Shown: positions 41,101 to 55,667, counted from the first letter of the stretch. The stretch is DNA of 64,000 bases from Acanthochlamys bracteata (GCA_019914995.1 CM034127.1:6882001-6946000), one strand, 5' to 3'. The notes: generated by a model from the sequence alone, not told the origin. Program-made: numbers and translations.

Positions 41101-44100
41101 AGAATTATAACAATGCATGTACCAATCTTGGACATATGACTACCACTTGCTTCTCCAGTAATGCTCCAGCAAATAACGCCAAAATCTACATAGGCATAAA
41201 AAGATCAGAAAATATTTACAAAGAACTTAAGTTAGGCAACATAGTAGGGAAAAGATGCATATGTAAATTTTATGTGACAGAAATAAAAATAAGTATTTTG
41301 CTAAAGAGGCTTTTTTTTTTACTATAACGCGTATATAAATTTCTAATGCTCTGAGCAGTTAAACACACACAAGACAGACAAGTAGAAAAGCAAAAGCTTT
41401 AACATATAGGGCACTAAAATGGAACCAGAAACAATTCATTGTTATGATGGATTCATTGAAGAAGCTACTTTATGGGTGTTCAGTAACAGGATCTTCATGA
41501 CGAAGTTTTAAGTTGAAGCTAGTGTGTAGGTTCTTAGCCAAGTAAATGGAAATACCACAACCAACTAAGCTCCCTAGCAGATACATGTAGCACCTTCATC
41601 GAGAAATCTACCATACTCCAAAAGCTACTTGCACAAACAGTACCATTAAGGAGATAACGACCAGAAACCACACAAGACACGAGTATTGGGTCATACATCT
41701 TAATAAAATATTAAAAGATTCCAGAGGATACGAAAATAAAAATAGCAGGTAGTGAAGACTTCGGAGCAAGGCGTGATCTGATGAAGCCTTGCCAACTTAA
41801 CATGATGACAAGCACTTGACACAAGAGAATGTTCTGAATTTTCTGCTCTCTTCTTTTCTTTTGTTCTTTTTATTTTAAAAGAATATGTCTTCTTGAATAG
41901 GGGCTTTGTATCTTCTCTAAACAAGATATCAAACTAAACATATTCACAGAAGAGAATGAAAATGGAAGAGGATATATTTAATAGTTTATACTGAGCCTCA
42001 TTATTCCTTATAGAGAGAAAAAGACATAGAGAAAGGCAGGTCAAAGTTAAAGCTTTAGTTCAGTAAGACATTACACTTTCAATGGACAGGACACGGCAAA
42101 CTGTAGCGACTGTCCACAACGATAGTGCTAGAGCTTCTTCAGCAGCACCTAGTCGTGCATTGACCTTCAGGAGTTCATCTTATCAGTTGCATTTAAAAGA
42201 AAAAGTTAATAGATAAAAAATATGATTGTCCTATAAATGTTCACTTACCTCATGAAGTTCCAAGACGTCAAAAAAGTCTGCATCAGCAGAGCCACTTACA
42301 AGACAAGACATTCCTGGCCGACAATATCTGATTGGTTGCAAATGCTCTAGAGGGTGAAAAATAAGTTCACCTCCTCTTCGAGGCACAGGAAGAGCATGAT
42401 AACTAGCTACAATCTGCAACGACTCATTGTGTTGTGCCTATCAAAAATCAAAAGGAACACAATTATAATATCTCAAAGAACAACAACTTTGATAATAATA
42501 CCAATAATCCACTACCTTGGCCCATTCCATTACTTTTTCATCTGCAGTTACTGTTTCATGCTTAGAGCTAAAATAATCATCTTCCTCATCTGATCCAGCA
42601 GCTCTAGCTGAACTGTCCACAAACCATTTAAATGTATAGAGTCAAAATGAAAGAAAATCTTTTGTGAATACAGTACCATTCAGTTAGATAACAGTAGAGT
42701 ATTATATGATGAAGAAAGAATAGAAATGCTACCTGTACACAGATTCCAAGCTTCCTACACGAACTATAGGCCGACTAAAAGAGACATAAGCTGTAGATTC
42801 ATCTGCTGAAGCTTGTCCATTATCGTAGCTTCCATTCACTCTTTCAAAACTATCTGAACGGGATCCAGAAATTTCTGACGCACAATCATCAAAATTTGGC
42901 CAAGATTTTCGAGTGTCCTTATCCAAATCTTTTATATGACCCAGCTCGGAAGCTTCACTAGCAGAGACACTTTCAGGGGACTGAGGATTAGAAGACCTAA
43001 TTATCAGTGGAGAAGAGTCCCTGTCCAATACTTGGCCTGCCAAAGATGTAAGACCAGACGCACTGTCAATAGGTATGGCAAAATCCATCCAACAGTCTGG
43101 AGTAATTCTATCAGCGTTGCCAAAAGCTGCATCCAAGTGATACCGTTCTGTGATTCCTCGAGGCACCATGTCCATCAGAGTAATATCACTAACAAATTGT
43201 GTAATTCTATCCAAACGCTCCTGAGCAATAATGCTGTAACAAGTGTAAAATAGAAATATGTGAATGTTATAACGAGAAAATCAGTTGATTAGATTTAATA
43301 ACTAACTAGTGCAGTTAACAGAGAAGAAAGCTTCTAGCAACTCTAAACAGCACCCACTTTCACAAAGCTGACCTGTTCAACATCTCATAGTGCAGCTCAA
43401 AGAAGGGCACTCTTGTCAAAATACAGTAACAGCGGGGTGCAGAAACCAAAAAGCGGTTGGACTTGCAAGGAGAATCCGAGAGAGGTGAGGTACACCCAAG
43501 AATAGTTGGTGCCCTTTGGACAATTTCTTGGACATGCAAACAAACACCATATAATGTTGAATTGTCCGACACCTGATATATCACATTGCCAAAACTCATG
43601 TTTAAAATTTAACTTGAATAATTTAACAATTACTCTATGCACTAGCCAAATCTAACATCGTAATTGTGCAGATGGTAGAAGCAAACTGCAAAGACATGTA
43701 AAAAAATGAAAAAATTTTCTTTTCTTGGCAATTCCCTAAAGCTTCATGATAATTTGAAGTGCATTCCAAGTACCACTCGACAAGAGGTTATCCCACAAGC
43801 AGCATGACATAACAAAGAGAAACAAAGTCGATGTATGATTCCCAAATTTTTCAATAAGGAAAAGAGTGATGAAGAAGCGCGTCAAAGAACCATGTCGGAA
43901 TGAACAACCTATACCAAATAAGAGGAGACCAAAATGTTATTGGCTCTAGAGGACACTGATGATGGCAAAGGAATTTTTAGATTAATAACGAGATACTATG
44001 TCCCTTATCATTGAACTAGATATGTGCAATATTCAGTTTAGACGAACATGCTTACTAACGAACGTTCATACTAGCAGAAAACTTGCTAATACTAATAGGT

Positions 44101-47100
44101 TAAGAAGGAACAACAATCTTTTGCATTCAGGTACCAAAGTAGCATGAAGATAAAAGGAAATATAATATAACCTTTTACAGTTCATCTACTCTTTTGTCTG
44201 TAACATCCATTATAACAATCATGATCACTTCAAGTTTCCAAAGAACTCAGAAGTCTTTATGCTATGCACAGGTGTATCACAGACAGACACATAAAGTAAG
44301 AGCAAGAAAGGAAAGTCCAGTAACCAATCAAAATGTTTATAATAATTCAGATTTGACCAAACAGACAGATATTTATGAAGGTCATATAACTACAGCCACT
44401 ATAAGTCAACAGGGTCTAACCTTCAAGCAGAATATGAAAGATAAATCATCTCTTGCTAGATGGTCCTGCATGGAGTATCCAAAATCAGTACCGACCACCA
44501 TACTGGTAGCTAAAAATTCATAAAAGAAAAGAAAGACATAGTGGCTTTCTTTTGTGAATGTATAGATTGGCACGTCAGGTTAAAAGAAGGCTCTCCGCTT
44601 CAAAATATCATAAGAAGGCATCCAAATAGACAAAGCATGGATCGACTGTACATGTATATTGTACTCTCTTAGGAACAAAAATCATTATCAAGCTAGTTAA
44701 CTGGACCTAATGCTTTTTTGTCCCTCACAATCAATTAGCGATTCAGCAGATAAGCACACTAAAACACAAAGGAAGTCCTGCTGCTATGTAAATGTACTTG
44801 CTTATAATTAAAATACCAACGCCAGACTCAGTTAATATTTTGCACTAACAATAAAATTGCAGATCGAAGATGCCCTACGCTTGTGCACCTATTACCTCTT
44901 TATAGTTTCTTCATTTACAGCCTTGCCCACAAATGCAGCAGGATGAGTATATGTACAGCTCCAAATAATGAAGAAGGTAATCGTGCAAAGGTAAAATAGG
45001 TTTACGATTTTGTCATTATTTGATCCAAAAGTTCAAATTCTTCATGATTCATAAACAAATCAAATTCATAAAGGTGTCTTTTTCACCTAGTAAATACAAG
45101 GAGTGGCATATTATTGATAAGGCTCTCAGGCAGGGCAAATTTCAATCACAAGACAGAAGAAGAATCTCAGAAAGCCAAGACTTATTCAGATGCCATACCT
45201 GACCAAATACAACTTCATTCAGGTCACTCATTGATGGTGTTCTCTCCAGCAAGTGAGCCTGCATAGTAATTTGTGTTGTTACAGATATTACAGGATAACA
45301 AGACATCAGCATGAAAAAGAGAGCCCCAACTATCATTCCATGTACAGGATAGAAACACATCAGCAAGAAAATCACATCTCATACAAACCCATGTTACTCC
45401 TATCTAAAGTCAGAGATCAATTGCTCCATAATTCCAAAAAAGAGAGCCCCAAGTTGCCCAGCATTTCAGGAAACCCAAATCGACAAGGAAGCAAGATGCT
45501 GTCAAAGGAAGGACACTAATATTTTCTAAGCTTAAAGCTCCGTTCTTATTATCATATGAGGTTAACTTCCAAGAGAAAATAATATCTAAACAAGAAGACG
45601 AAGAAGAAGAAGAAGAATATTGAAAAAAAGAGAGGAGAATTGCAACGATGTGACTGAGAATACAAAATTAATCTACAGAATTCGGGAGAGCCATGAATCC
45701 AGAAAAAAAAAATACACAAGATAGGATACACCACTAAGAAGAGTGGATCATAAGGACCAACATAAAGAAGCATAGAAAGTTTTCTGAATATCAGGAACAA
45801 AACATATGCAAAGAAATACATCAATCATCAGTAAGCAGACAAGACATGTACAACTACATACAAGTCGGAAGACAAAAAACTGCATATAGGAATTTACTTA
45901 ACCCACCTTGACACCTTCAGGGAAACAAAAAGCAGGCAAATCAGTCTCCCTCAATTCCAATCTTTTCCCAGGAGGATACTTGAACAGGATCTGCAAAACA
46001 AGGAACGAGCAGTCTATTATCAGTATATAAATCGAAACTTGGAAGTCAAAATGGCAAAGTATCAAAACAACATAAATTAGAATATTGTTGACAAAGCAAA
46101 ACCCAATCTGATAAAATGTAAATCAGTTGAGACGATATATGTCTTAAATGAGAATTAAGTAGTTAATATTAGAAAATCTTGGGCTGGTGAAGCTCTAAAC
46201 AATAAAATTGTGCCGGTGAGGCATAAATGATTAACATATAGAATAAAGAAGTTACAGATGGTTAAAAATGTCAAACATAACCATAGAAAACATGTACAAT
46301 CACATGACATGCTTTTCCTATGCAATTATAGTCTTGCTTATATACGTCAGATTCTGATTGATTGTTTTTTAGTTCGTTACGTTTGTTGACCTCACTAACC
46401 ATAAATCTTGTTTAGTATTAAATAAAACTGATGGTATAAAGACTAAATAAAGCATTGAAGCTTGGAAAGAAGCACAATTAAGCACTAAAGGCATAAAACT
46501 TGATCAAACATAAATCTAACACTTTCATTCACCCACATTATAGGTCCATAAATGAAATGGTGTATAGTTACAAAACAAATACTATGGACACATAATCAAA
46601 TAGAGCTAAAGAAAACTGAATGATGAAATCTAGAAACATTGATAGTGGCCAAGTAGAATGGCATCCATGCGACTCTATGCGATCCAAACATGTCCTGAAA
46701 TGGTCAGACCATGTATCAGAGGATCTTGTATGTGAAATACTCAGTTTTGGTATCATATATCCATTTTAGATAATTTGTATTACTCCCAGCGTATTTATGT
46801 TAAGGCTGAAGTAACAGAAAAAAATTAGCTTTACATGAAATAATTTCATAATCAATCAAATAGATTTGCTCTCATCCATTATCACTTAACAGTTCAAAAT
46901 ACAGAGTATTGGAAGAGTAGTAAAGTCATGGTGTAATTAATCTCCACAGGAAGCAATTAAGGATCCACTTATCCATTCAAATTGATTTTCATGTAGGGAC
47001 ATTGATCCTTCAAAATATTATTAACATGTTTATCGCAATAACCAAAGACTTCTTTCAGGCACAGTAAAATTAATGCCTATTCAGCCCAGGATGTATATTA

Positions 47101-48915
47101 TATCCATAATCCACAAAATAACTCTGCCAATTCATTGAGAGCCTCATCATCCAAAATACAGCACATCCTTAAGTTTAGCAAACTTCAAACATCTCAATAC
47201 ACAACAAGCCAACTAGAACCAGTATATCCACTTTAGATTGCATGGAAGTCGAATGGTATCAGGAAGAGAGATCAACCACAAGTCCTCTATCTACGTGTAA
47301 ACTAACAATCAGATAACATGAATGGGATATTTATGTATATGCAACCAGATCAGAACTATTTTATTAGACTATTCTATAGTAAGGTTGGCAAAATAATTTA
47401 AAAGCATAAAGAAGCAGTATTATCTAAGCATGAAACAAACCTGAGGCTCCAGAGTAGGAGCATGTCCTTGATAATCACATTTTCGAAGATCTAAGACGTC
47501 TGATTTCGCCACTTCCGACTCCCATGTTTTTCTTTTCGCAAAAGCTTCCTCAATAACGTCCATATTTGCAAATGAATGCAGGCCTACAATGAGAAAATGC
47601 TCAAATAATGATGTGGGCTCCTTGTATTGTCTATTATCCTGCATGAAAGCCATGTTAAACATTATCTTAGAACTGATCATCAAAATCATCAAAGAAATAT
47701 CAGCTGCTCAAGATTATTTGTGGAACCAACTCTACAAAGTATGAGTTATACAGAGTTGTCAGATGACATACCAACTAGAAACAAACGGAATTTCCAATTA
47801 TTTATTATTAGCAAGTATCTTAAAAAGCTTGCATAAAAGACTTGAAATTAAAAGTCATACTAACTGATCCCTTGGTAATAATGTTATAATTGAATAATAG
47901 AACTGCGAGATGATTCTTTCCTTTCAACTGAATTTCTCCATTGTTCTTCCTCTCCAGCCTGATTTCACCTACCTTACTATATCCTCTATCATTTTGTTCT
48001 ACGTACCAGGTAATGTGTAAGCGATTTTCTTAACAGCAACTTAGAGATGTGAGAAATTTCTTCTTACTGGAGGCTACAAACATCTATCAAATTGCATAGG
48101 TTCGCCAAATACTTGTAATAGTCATGCAGTCAGCTAACTAAGCTTATCATTGAGAACAAAAGGGTATACTGAGAATTCCCTAAACATTCAAGAGTTTATC
48201 TGATCAAGATAATGAAGCCATAATAGAATCGGCCAGAAACATCTTCCTATTCTTGAGAATGCGATAACAATTGGGAGTTTGTAGCCTTATAGTCCTGTAA
48301 CTTGTATTAATTTTTTTGGCTATTTATTCCCTTTACCAGTGACATCCTCAATGTCGAGAAATCTTGATCTTTCCTTGGAATGCATAGACCCTCAAGATTT
48401 CTCTGTAGAACTTCCTACCAAAGCCGAGAGCAAATTTCCTCCTTCCAAAGAATGTGAGAATTATAAACGGCCATGTTATGTATGAAAGATGATGTTAAGG
48501 GTGGCACCTTTGATTCAGATTGGGTCTGATACCACTGCCTCTTTTGGTTTGCCAATAACTCAAGGTTGATTGATGTCCGTATTCCCTGCTCCCTGTTATT
48601 ATTAGCACCCCATCGCCATGCCCGCAGCATTTGTTGCCGCCACCTCTGGAAGCTATTGTTGCGTGTGTGCCCCCGCCCTTGCATGAAAGCCATGGCGGAC
48701 AGATGCTCTGGTTGGGGGGAAGCAGCTGGTGAAGTCCGGCATGAAGACACAGGTGACAACATGCTCCTTGGTGTCCCGACAGCCGACAGGTCATCACCAA
48801 TCGTCATTGCAGCTGTTTCAACACCGGGCGTTTCCACTGTACATGAAGAGGACGATGCCTGGTCGATCTCTGTGCTATCGGAAACCGATTCTTCCATAGC
48901 GAATGCGCATGTCAT
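35195..48915 (-). CDS. DENN domain-containing protein (18 exons)
   Basis: DENN proteins act as exchange factors for Rab GTPases in membrane traffic; this is a plant family related to Arabidopsis At5g35560 by memory of sequence. Exons: 48915-48508, 47638-47441, 45990-45907, 45258-45199, 44465-44421, 43572-43373, 43233-42733, 42612-42516, 42437-42249, 42164-42075, 41185-41123, 41022-40948, 40184-40134, 39583-39506, 38514-38380, 36037-35930, 35831-35766, 35263-35195. All borders are GT..AG and the total is 2517 bases, in frame: 838 residues plus stop. uDENN is about residues 150-340 ('EHFLIVGLH', 'LFKYPPGKRL', 'LLERTPSMSDLNE'), an acidic linker follows to about 530, cDENN is about 540-690 ('LLEKQVVVIC', 'MLRPFEWQSLL', 'FLDAPVPFI') and dDENN is about 700-838 ('LFVDTQLF'). 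A second in-frame Met at residue 7 could be the start. No lesion is visible. Confidence 0.93.
36437..37040 (+). other. Coding-like patch inside the largest DENN intron
   Basis: The 2342-base intron (36038-38379) holds DNA less AT-rich than its surroundings. 36440-36640 repeats short 'tagcgtt/tagcctta' units. 36890-37035 on the + strand reads open for about 50 codons with a protein-like composition ('MKWDKATRAPLLQEV', 'FEVNESETSGLRHDLLPPK'). I cannot name it; it could be a captured gene piece or part of a transposon. No inverted ends or target repeat were found. Confidence 0.35.
37918..38058 (+). repeat. Purine-rich (A/G) low-complexity tract
   Basis: About 140 bases that are almost all A and G on the + strand, so a long polypyrimidine tract in the DENN transcript. 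It lies in the 2.3-kb intron, about 320 bases after the 5' end of the 38514-38380 exon's donor side. It is a simple repeat. Confidence 0.8.
45595..45623 (+). repeat. (GAA)n microsatellite in a DENN intron
   Basis: A run of 'gaagaa' triplets between the 45258 and 45907 exon edges, so a TTC repeat in the transcript. Confidence 0.8.
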
Positions 48916-49960
48916 AGCACAGAGATCTCCACTTAGGTTCCCATCACAGGCCGAACAGGAGTTTTAGTTTGGAAATATGGAATCTTTACTAGAAATGTTG
49001 GAAAACAATGAAAAATGACGCAATTAACGGTCCCATCACCGGAAAATGAAAGGCGAACTAGAAACCGAGCTGGCTCAAGAGTAGCAATTTAGAAGATACA
49101 CGGTATATAGAGAAGTTACAGCAAAGAAACCATTGCTGGGTAAGGACAATTCTATTTATACATAGGTAATTTAAACAACTCGCCAAAGATAGAGGGCTTG
49201 ATTTGTTTTTGCCAAATCCTTCCCTGTATAAATACTACACCTCTGTTTAATTTTTTGCTCGGTAGGTGGGAATCACAATTTGAGAAAATAATAACAATAA
49301 CAATTGCCGATAGGTAAAAATTCAATGAAGTATAATTTTCAAAACCCAAAACAAAAACTAAAATGAAATAAAACATAAACAAACAAAAAGGATTCCGCGA
49401 TAAGAGAATACAAACAACAAATAGGACAATTCCAAAGTTCGCCAAAAGGGATCAAACAAGGACTGCTGTTTTGATTTTACAGCCAGGAAATTAAGAACCA
49501 ACTGATCAACAACAACATAAATAAGAAGAACAAGAACGAAAAAACACGAGCGATTGATGGGACCCACTAAGTGGTAAAGAAAGAGAAAAGGTTTGACGAG
49601 GAAAGATTAGATTAAACTGTTTATAATTAAATTTTTTTAAAAAAGAAAATACTGGTATATTGTTTAACAAATTGGTCAAATCAGACAAAGACGGAAAGGG
49701 AAAAAAAAAACAATGGAGAATTGAGGAGAACAAGAAAACGAAAGATAGAGTTGATTAATGAATGGATTTGAGATGAAGGAGAATGAGTGAATGAACAAAT
49801 GAACGAAAGCTTGAAAGCTAGAGAGAAATGGGTTAAGACTACGAGGACAAAAGGTGCAGAGGGAAAGGGGCGGAGAGCTAACGCGGTCTCTGTCTGTAAT
49901 GGCTCTCGACCGCGGAAGACGGGAGTTTCTTTCTTTCTCCTCTTCAGAATTTTGCAAAAT
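48916..49960 (-). promoter_or_regulatory. Probable 5' untranslated region and promoter of the DENN gene
   Basis: On the - strand, 49940-49680 is strongly C/T-rich, typical of a plant 5' leader. An in-frame stop lies about 60 bases upstream of the first Met, which fixes the CDS start region. An intron in the leader between about 49.6 and 49.0 kb is possible. The transcription start is not determined. Confidence 0.45.
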
Positions 49961-50039
49961 AAGGCATCTGCATTTTGTGTTTTTTTTTTTTCCTTTTTGC
50001 GTAATGATGTGATGCTACAATGCAAAGCCGTTTATATTT

Positions 50040-51246
50040 AATGATCTCGGTAAGGATTCTGTTCGCGTTCTTGTTTTTTTACTACTACAAACTAATAACT
50101 TATAACCTGTGTACTAAACATGGGGTATTTAGGTTAAGTAGAATCTCCAAATCTTGCTCCAAAATCTTCATGCATTCATTCATAATAAGCTTATACAAGA
50201 TAAGGACAAGGTTGTAGTACTTTATAAATTTAAAAGGGAAATAGGTAGTTTTTTCTAATATTATAGTTTCAGGATTTATTTTGTAATAAGCCATTCTTTT
50301 TCTTGGGCAGGATTTGAGCCGGTGGTTGTTGGTCAGAGACGTGTACATGCAGATGGAACACTTTATTTGTCATTTATCTTTTTAGACAGTAACTTATCCA
50401 AATTGAATAGCAACAATAATAATAATAATATAATAAACTTTTCAAAGTGCACGTAAAAATGAAATCCTTTCAAAAAATTAAGGATGTGTTTAGAATTATT
50501 TATGAATTAAAATTTTTCAAAATAAAAAATATTTTTTTAAAAAAAATAAGTTTTATATTTTTTACTTTCAAAAAATTAATAAAAGTATTTAATAAAAAAA
50601 ATTTATTACGTAAAATTTTTTATATTTTTTAAATTTTTAAATAAATTTTTTAAAAATTTATAAAATATATATTAAAAAATATGAAATAAAAATTAAAAAT
50701 TTTGTTGAAAAAATGAAAATCCAAACGCATTCTAATTAATATGTGATTAGTTTCTTGTCTGATATTTTTATATTCACTTTCCGCGTATATGTAGTCAAGT
50801 TGGAGTCCTTCATGTATTATATATTAATTTTAGTTAATAGATATACTTTTTTTAATAATTTTTATCTCTTTTTAAATAAATAGTGGATAGACAAATGTAC
50901 AGCTAAAGTGCCGTTCGGATAAAGGTGTGATATGGATTGCTTAACTCCTACTTAGGCGTCATGAATCAGCTTTTTGAGATATTAAAATTCGAAGAGCATG
51001 TGTTTCAACTTCAAGTTCTCAGCTACGTTTTCTCATCAATCATTAGAAATTCTCACTTGCTTTTCGTCACTTGTGGATTAGGAATGCAGTTATGAATATG
51101 AACAATTATGCACCAATCATGGTAAAACATATACGTTCTAGACTTCAATTTCAGCACCGTATAATTACAAAGTCTTGTAACTTGTTACATCCGTCTTTTC
51201 ATTAAAAATTGAGTAGATATCAAATTCAAAATCTAACCATTAAATA
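50040..51246. other. AT-rich spacer upstream of the DENN gene
   Basis: It holds an (AAT)n run (50413-50431) and a MITE (listed separately). No gene recognised; the small overlapping open frames are lysine/phenylalanine-rich products of A/T runs. Confidence 0.5.
50482..50732 (-). mobile_element. PIF/Harbinger-like MITE, copy 2
   Basis: A 251-base AT-rich element flanked by 'taa' on both sides (50479-50481 and 50733-50735). Ends are 'ggatgtgtttagaatt' and, reverse complemented, 'gaatgcgtttggattt', an imperfect inverted pair. A 3-base TAA target repeat with a G..GTTTGG end is typical of Tourist/PIF MITEs. The interior has no coding capacity. Confidence 0.8.
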
Positions 51247-54200
51247 TGATAGTAGAAATAAAAAAAGAAAAGAAAGAGAAAAGTTTTTTAAATATTTACC
51301 ACAAAAATGTTACACCAATATCTATCAGTTTACATAAAAAAAGATACTAGAATATTGTAAAAGATTCAAAAAATGAGTTTGGTCCAAAGATTCAAAAAAT
51401 GAGAAGCAAGAAAATGCTTGGTCAAGCAATAAACTAGTTGTTTTGGAGTGGTAAGTATAGCATACTTGAATGGCATTACAGTAAAATCGTTCTTAATAAA
51501 GTGGTAGTCAATTTCTATATGCTTTGCCAGGTATGTAAAACTAGATTTGAGAACAAATATATTGAGCTCACGTTATCACACAATAGTATGGGACCTGAAG
51601 ATAGAGGCATATAGAGTTCTTTAAGAAGTGCTCAATCCAGAAAACTTCAGCAGCTCCATTGGCAAGAGTTCTGTATTCGAACTCACTACTAGAATGAGAA
51701 ATTACCTTTTATTTTGATGATAATCAAAAGATCATATTGTTGCCATATAACACACAGTATGCATTTGTACCACACCTGTCATCAAGAAAAGAAGCTCAAT
51801 TTGTATCTATATATCAAATAGGATTATGATCAATATAGTGCTACAGAGATAAGCCAAAATGACTAGTTCTTTTGAGATATCGAACCACAAGCTTAACAGC
51901 TTACCAGTGAACAGTAGTATGCGAGTGCATATTGACACAACTTGTTGACAGTATAAGACAAATCGGGTCATGTTGGTGTACAGTACTGTAGAGCACCAAT
52001 AACACTTCTGTCTTCAGTAGCATAAGAAAGTGGAGAACTATAATGAAGAGATAATAGACCATTAGCTATAGGAGTGGAAATTGGCTTAGAATTCAGCATT
52101 TCAGTTCTTATTAGAATGTCTACTATAGATTTGGCTTAACTTAAGTGAATACCATCACTATTCCTATGTACTTCTTTAACAGCAAGTTGAGACTTGAGAA
52201 ACAACAAGAGTTTATTGATAGAAGTAGAGCAAGAGCCTGTCACAATGATGTCATTTACATAAACAAGAACAACAAGAAGAACAGATGACCTAGAATAGAT
52301 GAACATCGATGTGTTAGTCTTGGAACCACGAAATCCCTACTAGGTGAGAGCTGAACTAAGCTTAGTAAACCATACGCCACGCGATTATTTGAGCCCACAG
52401 ATTGATTATTTAATTTGCAAAAAAAGTTGGGCTTGGGTTTATCCACAAATCTCGATGGTTGCTGCATATATACATTTTCAGCAAGATCCTCATGAAGAAA
52501 ACATTCTGAACATCAAGTTGACGAATAGGCTAATATTTTGACACAACAATCCGCAAAATTAGACAAATGGCTGTTGGGGTGATGACTAGACTGAAAGTTT
52601 CATGGAAATTCACACCAATTATTCAAGTAAACCCCTTTGGTACAAGTCGGGTCTTATAGCGGTCTACAGAACCATCACTTTTAATTTAATATGATATATC
52701 TATTTGTAGCTAATAAATTTGGTGTTAATAGGAGGTGGTACAAGTTGCTAAATGCCTTGAGATTGAAGAGCATTGAACTCAGTTGACATAGCTTGTTGCC
52801 ACTCTGTGTGCTTTACTACTTCATGAAAGTAGATGGTTCAAGCTAGGTCATGCAACATCACTGGAGAACACACGTGGTTTAAATATACCATATTTTGATT
52901 TTCTTACTATGGGATGAGCATTGACAGTTCGTTCATATAGTTGTGCATGTTGACTGTGCAAAGTACATGTTTGGGAAAGGGAAGGACCGATGGGTGAAGG
53001 GGGAGAAGTGGATTGGGAATTAGAAGACTAAATATTAGAAAGAGGAGTAGCAGACATTGATGACAGTGGAGTATTATAGGATTAAACGTTTTATGGAGAA
53101 CGAATAAAAGAAAGTGTTTGGATTATGGGTGGTGTTGAGGGAGGTGGATGCACGGTTATGCTAGTACTTTTAAAAGAAAATATGTATTCATTAAAGACAA
53201 CACGGTCTTTTAACATAAATATGATTAGAATTTGGTTCAATACAAAGATAACCCTTGTGATTACTGCTATAACCAATAAAAATGTATTGTATGGAACAAA
53301 ATTTGTGTGTATTGTAAGGACGTAAAAAAGGAAAACAAGGTGCATATAAGGAGTGTATAGGAAGGAGGTTTCTTATGCACAACAAAATGCACGAAGGTGT
53401 GTATAGGAAGGAGGTTTCTTATATAGGACTTGGTATGAAGAGTTAAGGTTAAGAATTAGTATTGCTACATGATTTATGAGGTATGTGGCTATGGCAAATG
53501 CATATAGCCAAATTTCAAAAGACATGAAAGAATGAGCAAGTAAAGAAAAACATGTTTCAATAATATGCCGATTTTTACATTCAGTGCGACTATTTGGTTA
53601 GGGTGTGTATGGATAGAATAACTCATGAATAATACTATGAGATTCAAAAATTTTAGACAAGGACCGACACTCACCATCCCAGTTCGAGCTAACTCATTTA
53701 ATTGAGGCTTGAAATTGAGTGTGAACCATTATTTTGAATTTACAAATGTAAAATATCTTTGGTATGAACTAAATAAAACCAAGTAAATCAAGAAAAATCA
53801 TCTAAAAAATAATGAACTAGTAATACCAGTAAGAGATGAAATAGGGGAAGGATCTATAAGTCTATATATATTAATTCAAAAGGCATTGAGGCTCTGGATA
53901 TAAAACTTGTCAAGGCAGTCTGTGATTTTTGGCAAGTTGACAAGAATTACAGAAATTCAAGATAGAATACTTAGTTCTAAGAATATTACAATCATTGAGT
54001 ACTCTCAATACTAAGTCCTTAGCTAGATGTCCCAAGCGGTGATGCCAAACATTTGGCTCAGTTATAGTGGTTTGAAAGAGTTGGATGGAAGGAGTTGATA
54101 CTTGAGCTGATTGAGTTGGGCACACTCGACAAAGACTCTGCTCAAGTAGACCTCCAAGGAGAAAGTGCTTGGTTATCTGATGCTTTTACCAAGAAAAAAT

Positions 54201-55667
54201 AAAGATTAAACTCAACAAATGCATGATTATCTCGACACAATTTAGACACACTGAGAAAATTTTGGCAATAGAAGATGAGTGATAAAGATGATATAAATGA
54301 AGGAAAGTATTATAAGCATATAATAATACATTGCTAATATGAGATATAGAAGTAGTCTTACCATTACGAACTATAACCTAATCAGTCTTAGCGTAAGGTG
54401 ATGCAATCTTTAGCATGTTTAAATCTAGTGTGAAGTGATATGACGCACTTGAGTCTATGTACCAGGATTGATATATAATAGAGGACTGTAGTAGCATTCT
54501 GGTTTAATGGCTAAGTTGAATATGCAGGTGAAAAATCTGAAGATGGCGAGGGAGAAGACAAATTATATTTAAATTTCTAGGTGGCAGTGGTGTAGGTTAA
54601 TACTGTGGGTTAATTTTATGAGAGCAAATGTTGGCAGTACGTCCAGATTTGAGACAAATTTGGTAGTGAGAACGATTTTGAGATCTGTTGACATAAAATT
54701 ATGACCAAGTTTCTAATGATTTGAAATTTGTGCAATGGTGTTCTATTTAGATAGTGAAGATGATGAGCTTGTTTTGGTGGATATGACGAATTATTTTTTC
54801 AAAGGGAGGAGAACAGATGGGGTTTGGCATTATTTGTAGTAACAAAGAGATTAGCCATGTTGGTTTGAAGAGAGTTCAAGGTCTCAGCAGCATTTTGTTG
54901 AGCAAGTTGTGCCTCATAATTTTACAACTGACTCAAAGTGACAAAATGATTAAACTCTCTCCTAAGGCTTCAAGAAGATAAAGAAGCTAAAGAGTGCAAA
55001 TATTTCGACATTTCTATGCATAGTCTACAATTGTGAGACCTTTTTTCTTTATATCTTAAAGCTGACTTTGAAGTTCAGTTATCCAAGCAAGAGAGGCAAT
55101 AAAATATATTGTAGTAAGGGCTTCCTAAATTTCTTGAGTAGTTGTGTAACTAACAACTGCTAAGCATTGATTCATTCAAAAAAGCAAAAATATAGCTCAT
55201 GATGAGTTAATTGTACCATTCCAAGGAGGAATAATCTGAGCTGAAAGATTGATTCAGATTATCAAGTGTTTTGGTGGACATGATATGGTTTCATCAATAA
55301 AATTGACAAGACAATTGGCGATGATAATGTTAAGAAGTTGGTTTTTCAAGACTAAATAATTTGTATGATTTAATTTGATGTTTAGTGTCTGAAATAAAGA
55401 AGAATTAATGATGATTTTTTGAGGAGATGATGGGCTGAGTAGCAATAGGATTACGAGAAGGTACTAGATAGAAATTTTGAGACGAACCAGTTGATTCTTG
55501 ATGCCATGGAGCTGCTATGGCTTTGATACCATGATAGCAAAAATTAAAAAAAACAAAGAGAAAAGTTTTCTCTGTATTCACCTCAAAAATGTTACATCAA
55601 TACTTGTCAGTTTATACAGAAAGAAAGATGCTAGAATATTTTAAAATAAGGACATATACTTCTAACA
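51247..55667 (-). mobile_element. Broken Copia LTR element (fossil)
   Basis: Left LTR about 51247-51350 and right LTR 55532-55667, which share 'tgatag', 'gagaaaagttttt', 'aaaatgttacaccaata' (right copy differs slightly) and 'ctagaatatt'. On the - strand the right LTR is followed by a perfect-looking tRNA-Met primer site, 'tggtatcaaagcc' (about 55519-55531). Then gag (about 55440-55250 and on), a pre-integrase block (54125-53910, 'WHHRLGHLA'), and integrase- and reverse-transcriptase-like DNA (about 53.7-51.4 kb). It is about 4.4 kb and broken by many lesions. It is a different family from the nest elements. No clear target repeat was found. Confidence 0.85.

Noticed and set aside
48566-48967. 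A 133-codon + strand open frame
   Set aside because: It is antisense to the first DENN exon, whose frame joins correctly to 17 further exons; the + strand frame is a shadow of its composition.
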